From NCBI GenBank assembly GCA_937138675.1, contig CAKZPG010000044.1, forward strand, positions 1 to 53,661: a DNA stretch of 53,661 bases, in the 5' to 3' direction. This document shows, piece by piece, positions 48,173 to 53,661 of this stretch. The translations under genes and the position numbers were made by a program. The DNA is from an uncultured archaeon (lineage in GTDB: Archaea > Halobacteriota > Halobacteria > Halobacteriales > Haloferacaceae). Every line of letters begins with the position of its first letter. The stretch's first letter is position 1. Below the pieces are notes generated by a model that saw only the letters and a list, made by a program, of their open reading frames with translations, did no database searches and was not told where the DNA came from.

Positions 48173-49510
48173 GTGACAGACCCCCTGTGGCGGGCCGGCG
48201 GGTTCGCCGCCGTTGCGACGCTGGCGCTCGCCGCGCCGGCACTGGGTCGAGCCGTAGCGCTCCCGTTCGCCCTCGTCGCCGCCGCAGCCGCGTTCGTCGT
48301 CGATGACGGTCCTCTGTTCGACCTGTTTGCCCGCCCGGGCGACCAGCAAGAGGGCCGACTCTCGGGGCTGGCCGGGTTCGCCCTCGCCGCTACTGGCCTC
48401 GGGGTCCTAACAGCGTTTCCCGGCGCGACGGCGACGATGCCCGTCGCCGTCTTCGTTGTGAGCGTTCTCGTTCTCGCGTACGGCAACCTCGGCGAGCGAC
48501 TCGTCGAGCGCGGGTCGTCGGACCCGTTCCTCGCGACAGCCGGGTTCGTCGCCGCCGGCTTCGCCGCCGGTGTCGCCGGCCAGGCCGCCGTTGCTACTGT
48601 GGCCAACCTCCCACTTTCGTACCCGCGCTTTGCCTTTCTCGCCGCCGCCGCGGCACTCGCGGCCGCGCTCTTTCGGACGATGCTCTACGTCCGCGACGAC
48701 CCGCTGGTGATGGTGAGTGTCGGTGTACTCTGCTGGCTCTTCGACGCCGTCGCGGCCGACGTCGCACCTGTGGAGGTTGGGGTCGCCCTCGCGCTTACTG
48801 CCGTCCTCGGTGTCCTCGCGTACGTCCTTGGCACCGCAAGTGCCACCGGGATGCTGACCGGCGTCCTTCTGGGACTGCTCGCTGTCGTCCTCGGCGGCCT
48901 CGGCTGGCTCGTCGTGCTCCTCACCTTTTTTGCCGTCGGCGGACTCTCCACTAAATTCCGGTACGACCGCAAACTCCAACGTGGTGTCGCCGAGGACGAC
49001 GGTGGCGCGCGCGGAACGGAGAACGTCCTTGGAAACGCCGCCGTTGCCCTCGTCGCCGTCGTCGCCTTCGCCGCTGCCGACCTCGTGCCTGGACGACCGG
49101 TCGACCCGGCAATGTTTCGTTACCTGTTCGCTGGGTCGCTCGCGGCCGCGATGGCCGACACCCTCTCCTCGGAGGTGGGCGGCCTGTTCGACGGGCCGCG
49201 CCTCGTCACGACGTTTGAAGCCGTCCCGCCCGGCACCGACGGTGGTGTGACGTGGCAGGGGACGATCGCCGGTCTGGTCGGCGCCGCTGCAGTGGGCAGC
49301 GTCTCCCTGCTCCTCCTCGGAACGCGCCTCCCCGGCGACGCAGCGGCCGTCGTTGTCGTTGGCGGCGTAGTTGGGATGTTCACTGACAGTCTCCTCGGCG
49401 CAACCATCGAGGGCGACCGGGTCGGCAACGAGGCGGTGAACCTGGCCGCTACTGCCGCCGGCGGTGCCGCAACGGCGGCGCTGGCCGTTGGCCTCGGCCT
49501 CGTCGCCTGA
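48173..49510 (+). CDS. DUF92 family multi-TM membrane protein
   Basis: GGLSTKFRYDRKLQRGVAEDDGGARGTENVLGN.. LAAAMADTLSSEVGGLF.. GTIAGLVGAAAV.. GATIEGD; GTG start 48173 (ATG 48131 possible). Confidence 0.85.
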   Translation: MTDPLWRAGGFAAVATLALAAPALGRAVALPFALVAAAAAFVVDDGPLFDLFARPGDQQEGRLSGLAGFALAATGLGVLTAFPGATATMPVAVFVVSVLVLAYGNLGERLVERGSSDPFLATAGFVAAGFAAGVAGQAAVATVANLPLSYPRFAFLAAAAALAAALFRTMLYVRDDPLVMVSVGVLCWLFDAVAADVAPVEVGVALALTAVLGVLAYVLGTASATGMLTGVLLGLLAVVLGGLGWLVVLLTFFAVGGLSTKFRYDRKLQRGVAEDDGGARGTENVLGNAAVALVAVVAFAAADLVPGRPVDPAMFRYLFAGSLAAAMADTLSSEVGGLFDGPRLVTTFEAVPPGTDGGVTWQGTIAGLVGAAAVGSVSLLLLGTRLPGDAAAVVVVGGVVGMFTDSLLGATIEGDRVGNEAVNLAATAAGGAATAALAVGLGLVA

Positions 49511-49511
49511 C

Positions 49512-49961
49512 GTGCCCCCACCCCGTCCGCGTCTCGCGACCGACGCCGACCGACCGGCCTGTCGCGCACTTCAGTCGCTCTTGCCGGCGCGCGCACCGAC
49601 GCTTCTCTCCGCCGACCTTGACGCTCTTCTCGTTGCTGGCCCGCGGGGCGCACCAGTGGGCTACCTGCTCGCTGTCGGCGTGCGGTTCGGAGATACGACA
49701 CGCGGGTCGGGCGACGACTCGCCGGCGGCCCATCTCGTTGAACTCGTCGTCGCGCCCGACGCCCGGCGCCGCGGGGTGGGCAGTGCGCTCCTCGACGCCT
49801 GCCTTGTGCAGGCTGGCGCTGTCACGACGCTCGTCGCAAGAGAGAACAGGCCGGCAATCTCGCTCTACCGGTCACGCGGGTTCGAACGAGTCGGTGAGCG
49901 CCCGGACGCGTTCGACTCTGGAGCGCTGCTACTCAGGCGTCCATCTGCGCCGCGGTCCTGA
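49512..49961 (+). CDS. GNAT family N-acetyltransferase (RimI-like)
   Basis: LVELVVAPDARRRGVGSALLDACL.. ENRPAISLYRSRGFERVGER; GTG start. Confidence 0.88.
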   Translation: MPPPRPRLATDADRPACRALQSLLPARAPTLLSADLDALLVAGPRGAPVGYLLAVGVRFGDTTRGSGDDSPAAHLVELVVAPDARRRGVGSALLDACLVQAGAVTTLVARENRPAISLYRSRGFERVGERPDAFDSGALLLRRPSAPRS

Positions 49962-51300
49962 CCCGGACCTCGACCGGCCGCTTGACGAACGGCCCAGCCT
50001 CGCGCGCGACCGCCTGTGAGACACCGCGTTCGGCGAAGACGTCGAGTAGCTGCTGGCTCAGTCTCCCGTCAACTACGACCGCGTGAGGCGGGTCGACTGC
50101 GTCGGAGACCGCGCCCCCGACGTCCGCGACCGGTACCTCGTCAAGGATGGCAAAGCCGTCGTCGAGGAGACGCGCCCGTCCCATCTCGCCGCCGACGACC
50201 GCGCGGACGTGCCCCGCGAGGGAGTCAGGCGGGAGGTCGTCCTCGTGCCCGGCCTCGTCGCTCGCCTCACCGGCGTCTGCTGCCTCCGGCGTCTCCCTCG
50301 TGTCCATGCCGTCGCGCTCCTCAGTGTCGTTCGCGTCCCCGGTATCCGTGTCGACTCGCTCGGAGTCGAACGACGGCTCCTCAACCGGCGCTGCCCCCTC
50401 CGTCCCGGCGCCGGGCGTGACCCTGATTCTGCCGCCGTCTGTGCCGGCGGCGGCCTCTGTTTTGTTTGCCACCTCGTCCCGGAGGCCGTGGCCGTTCTCC
50501 GGCAGCTCATCGATCTGCACCTTCTCGCGCAGGGCGCGCACGGCCTCGTGGCGTACGAGGTCCTCGACGGAGCGGCCCTCGGGCGCGAACGCGACGTAGT
50601 CCACGTCGCCGACCTGACGGAGTTCTCTGAGGATCAATTCGCCACCGCGGTCACCGTCGAGAAACGCTGTCACGGTCCGGCCGTCAGTCAGGTCCGCTAC
50701 CGCGTCAGGGACGTTCGTCCCCTCAACGGCGATAGCGTTTTTGACACCGTATCGTAAGAGCGTTAGCACGTCCGCCCGCCCCTCCACGACGATGACAGCG
50801 TCGGCGTCAGGGATCCGTGGCCCGGCGGGTAGGCCGTCGTACTCGGTGATGTTGGCAACTCGAACGGCCTCGCGGACCTCCGCCTGTATCTCCTCGCTCG
50901 AGGTGATCGACTCGTTGAACGCCTCACCGAGCAGTTCCTTCGCCCGCTCTACCACCTTGCGACGCTTTGCCTCGCGGACATCCTCTATCTCGGTTACTTC
51001 GACTCGGGCGCGACACGGCCCGACGCGTGTGATCGTCTCTAACGACGCCGCGAGAATTGCGGTGTCGACCCGATCAAGGCTGGAGGCAATCGTCACCTCG
51101 CCGAACGACTGCCCTCCCTCGCTCGACACCGTGACGTCGATACGGCCCACCTTCGAGGACTGCTGGAGGTCTCGGAGGTCCAGTTCGTCTCCCAGAAGCC
51201 CCTCTGTCTGCCCGAATATCGCCCCGACGACGTCACTACGCTCCACCACGCCGTTCGCCGCGACGTCCGCGTGTATCAGGTATTTAGATGTGTCGTCCAC
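49933..51300 (-). CDS. dnaG: Archaeal DnaG-type primase/exosome subunit
   Basis: VDDTSKYLIHADVAANGVVERSDVVGAIFGQTEGLLGDELDLRDLQQSSKVGRIDV; TOPRIM VVEGRADVLTLLRYG.. FLDGDRGG; GTG start. Confidence 0.95.
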   Translation of the reverse strand: MDDTSKYLIHADVAANGVVERSDVVGAIFGQTEGLLGDELDLRDLQQSSKVGRIDVTVSSEGGQSFGEVTIASSLDRVDTAILAASLETITRVGPCRARVEVTEIEDVREAKRRKVVERAKELLGEAFNESITSSEEIQAEVREAVRVANITEYDGLPAGPRIPDADAVIVVEGRADVLTLLRYGVKNAIAVEGTNVPDAVADLTDGRTVTAFLDGDRGGELILRELRQVGDVDYVAFAPEGRSVEDLVRHEAVRALREKVQIDELPENGHGLRDEVANKTEAAAGTDGGRIRVTPGAGTEGAAPVEEPSFDSERVDTDTGDANDTEERDGMDTRETPEAADAGEASDEAGHEDDLPPDSLAGHVRAVVGGEMGRARLLDDGFAILDEVPVADVGGAVSDAVDPPHAVVVDGRLSQQLLDVFAERGVSQAVAREAGPFVKRPVEVRVRTAAQMDA

Positions 51301-51451
51301 GTGAATCGGCCTCTTTGAGCCCGACAGCTTCTCTCTAACGTACGACGTCGACCCCGGATATAAGTGTCGTAGACGGGAGCGCGGATCGCACGAACACGTC
51401 AGCCAGCGTGTCCGGTGCGGGGCCGCCCGGTACATGGATGCGCTGCGCCGC

Positions 51452-52864
51452 TTAGAACAGCGGCTCACCCCGCGTTTCCGTGCCGAACGCGAGGACGACG
51501 ATACCGCCGAGAGCGAACGCTAACGCCAGCGGTGCGAGCGCCGCGAGGTAGCTCGTCTCGACGAGCGCACCGGCCGCGATCGGTCCAATCACGGCCGCGA
51601 CCTTCCCAACCCCGCCTGCGAAGCCGTTGCCGGTCGCACGCGCCTCCGTCGGGAACAGTTCGGGCGTGTAGGCGTAGATGGCCCCCCACGCACCGAGCGT
51701 GAAGAAGGAGGCTGCAAGCAGGCCACCGAGGAATGGGAGCACGCCCGATATCCGGATTCCGAACGGCGCGACACCAGGCATCGCGGCCGCGAAGACGAAG
51801 GTGAACAGGCCGGACGCGAGCAGGTAGCTCCCAAGCGTCGGCTTCCGGCCCACCTTCTCGACGAGGTAGGCCGCCGAGAAGTAGCCCGGAATCTGGACGA
51901 GGGCGACCGCCACGAAGTAGAGGTAGACGTTCCCGACGACGCCGGCTGCGCCGACAGTGCCGGGAAGCCAAATAAACACGCCGTAGTAGCCGAAGTTGAT
52001 CGCGAACCACGCGGCGGCGATCATCAGCGTCTGTTTGCGGATGTCGGCTTCGAACAGGCGTGAGAAGCCAGGCGAAGGCCCTGTCTCTATCGCGTCGGCG
52101 TCGATCTGCTCGTACGGTCGGTCGTTCGTCTCTGCGATCTTTCTGATCCGGTCGTTCGCGGCCTCCACGTCACCCTGTTGGGCGAGGAAGTACGGGGTCT
52201 CCTCTAGCCGAGAGCGGATAACGAAGACAAGAAGCGCTGGGGACGCCGCGGCGACAAACAGTAGCCGCCAGCCTGCAACGGCGCCAACGACCGGGAGCGT
52301 AACCATCCCGCCCGTGGTCAGCCCCTCAAGGAAGATCCACGCCAGTCCCACGGCGAGGAGGTTTCCGAGCGGCCAGAACGCGTCGAGATAGACCAGATAT
52401 CGGCCGCGTCGGTCGGTCGGCAGGTGTTCGGAGAGATAAGAGGTGTCGACCGCGAGCGCACCGCCGAGGCCGACGCCGGTCAGAAAGCGCAGGGCGAACC
52501 CGGAGTAGAATCCGACCGCGAGCGCTGTCAGTCCAGCGAACACCGAGTACGAGAGCACCGTCCACTGGAACGCGGCCTTCCGCCCGTATCGGTCGGCGTA
52601 CCAGCCCCAGCCCCAGTTGCCGATGATCATCCCCATCAGCGACGCGGCGCCGAGCAGTCCCGCGGAGAGCCCGGTGAGTCCCCACGTCCCGATGAGGACG
52701 GGGAGCGTGAAGCTGATCAGGATCACTTCCATCCCGTCGAACGCCCACGCGCTCCCGCAGACTGCGAGGAGCCGGTGGTGGAACTTGCCGACCGGGATCC
52801 GGTCGAGTACCTGTGAGACGGTTACCGTTGTGTCACCGCTAACTGTCGATCGCTTCTCTTCCAT
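51452..52864 (-). CDS. MFS transporter (sugar/SV2-like)
   Basis: 12-TM; YADRYGRKAAFQWTVLSYSVFAGLTAL.. LGGALAVDTSYLSEHLPTDRRGRYLVYLDAFWPLG. Confidence 0.9.
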   Translation of the reverse strand: MEEKRSTVSGDTTVTVSQVLDRIPVGKFHHRLLAVCGSAWAFDGMEVILISFTLPVLIGTWGLTGLSAGLLGAASLMGMIIGNWGWGWYADRYGRKAAFQWTVLSYSVFAGLTALAVGFYSGFALRFLTGVGLGGALAVDTSYLSEHLPTDRRGRYLVYLDAFWPLGNLLAVGLAWIFLEGLTTGGMVTLPVVGAVAGWRLLFVAAASPALLVFVIRSRLEETPYFLAQQGDVEAANDRIRKIAETNDRPYEQIDADAIETGPSPGFSRLFEADIRKQTLMIAAAWFAINFGYYGVFIWLPGTVGAAGVVGNVYLYFVAVALVQIPGYFSAAYLVEKVGRKPTLGSYLLASGLFTFVFAAAMPGVAPFGIRISGVLPFLGGLLAASFFTLGAWGAIYAYTPELFPTEARATGNGFAGGVGKVAAVIGPIAAGALVETSYLAALAPLALAFALGGIVVLAFGTETRGEPLF

Positions 52865-52934
52865 CGTGAGTACTGTAGGTGATACGTCCCTAGGAACTTA
52901 AATTAAATCATTAGAAGTAATTATTTGACGCTAT

Positions 52935-52953
52935 CGAAGAGAAATACTCTTCG
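52935..52953. promoter_or_regulatory. Inverted repeat in AT-rich divergent promoter region (candidate operator/terminator)
   Basis: CGAAGAG-AAATA-CTCTTCG perfect 7-bp arms between the divergent MFS and isochorismatase genes. Confidence 0.5.
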
Positions 52954-53003
52954 TCAGATCGGTCGACCAAGCAGTTCATGCCCGCCCGCGCCCGATTCGG
53001 CCC

Positions 53004-53561
53004 GTGACGCTTGAGTTCGACGCTGCCGCCCTCGTCCTCGTTGATCTTCAGACCGGCTTCGACGCCGCACGCTGGGGCGAGCGCAACAACCCTGGAGCGG
53101 AGGCGGCCGCGGCGCGCCTGCTGACGGCATGGCGCGAGACGGACCGTCCCGTCATCCACGTCCGGCACGACTCGACCGAACCCGACTCCCCGCTCAGGCG
53201 GGACACCCCGGGATTCGCGTGGAAGCCCGAGACGGCGCCCAATGAAGACGAGATGGTCGTGACGAAGCGGGTGAACGCTGCGTTCGTCGGAACGGAGCTC
53301 GAGTCCTTGCTTCGCGAACGCGGCGTCGAGACCGTCGTTCTCGCCGGCCTGACGACCGACCACTGCGTCTCCACGACAGCGCGTCTCGCGGAGAACCTCG
53401 GCTTCGCCGCCGTCGTCGTTCGGGACGCGACGGCAGCGTTCGACCGCGAACTCGACGGCGAGCGGTTCGACGCCCAGACAGTCCACCGGACGGCCCTCGC
53501 CCATCTCGCTGGCGAGTTCGCCGTGGTGACGACCGTCGACGAACTCGTCGCGGACCCGTGA
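53004..53561 (+). CDS. Isochorismatase-family cysteine hydrolase
   Basis: [25 protein letters not shown].. VIHVRHDS.. [27 protein letters not shown] start. Confidence 0.9.
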   Translation: MTLEFDAAALVLVDLQTGFDAARWGERNNPGAEAAAARLLTAWRETDRPVIHVRHDSTEPDSPLRRDTPGFAWKPETAPNEDEMVVTKRVNAAFVGTELESLLRERGVETVVLAGLTTDHCVSTTARLAENLGFAAVVVRDATAAFDRELDGERFDAQTVHRTALAHLAGEFAVVTTVDELVADP

Positions 53562-53661
53562 CCGTCCGTAACGCACGCTTTTGTCGCTCTGTCGTCACCT
53601 CGAACCACCGACAGCCCCTCTCAGGACTCGTGCCGCCGGGGCCGGCACCGCCGGGCCGCGA

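Noticed and set aside
1-53661. CRISPR array or rRNA operon
   Set aside because: No regularly spaced direct repeats with unique spacers and no rRNA-like conserved segments were seen.

Overview
The window is GC-rich haloarchaeal chromosome (acidic proteins, archaeal translation factors, CetZ, archaeal DnaG, alternative heme pathway). It is mostly densely packed housekeeping genes. Recognisable modules are: archaeosine radical SAM enzyme (RaSEA); purine synthesis (purQ/purS/purU/purC); coenzyme F420 synthesis (cofH, cofG, cofC) in line with cetZ; tmk; two stand-alone Lrp/AsnC RAM-domain proteins; tRNA-Leu(TAA); PspA-like protein and cyclophilin; TrpD2-like protein, DUF4350 protein and S49 SppA peptidase; two fused siroheme-decarboxylase-type proteins plus hemA and the precorrin-2 dehydrogenase; a deoxyhypusine module (dys, Nif3-like, agmatinase, aIF5A); an ABC1 kinase; Hsp20; two moeA paralogs; an unusual pair of cis-prenyltransferase homologs next to a DUF92 protein; dnaG; an MFS transporter; and an isochorismatase-family hydrolase. 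Accessory DNA is limited to about 28.8-30.7 kb (DUF433/DUF5615 toxin-antitoxin-like pair, winged HTH, small ORFs), IS200/IS605-like end relics (window start and about 15.6-16.34 kb), and two decayed genes (about 18.96-19.64 kb and about 31.37-31.75 kb). The best leads are: (i) a DUF5615 PIN-like protein whose 3' end is a copy of the neighbouring cspA 3' end; (ii) two cis-prenyltransferase homologs with complementary losses (one keeps DGNRR, the other keeps the C-terminal RFG), suggesting a heteromer; (iii) a perfect 12-bp inverted repeat inside sppA; and (iv) three perfect hairpins packed between the convergent aIF1A and cspA genes. Family names come from recognising translated motifs; no database search was run.
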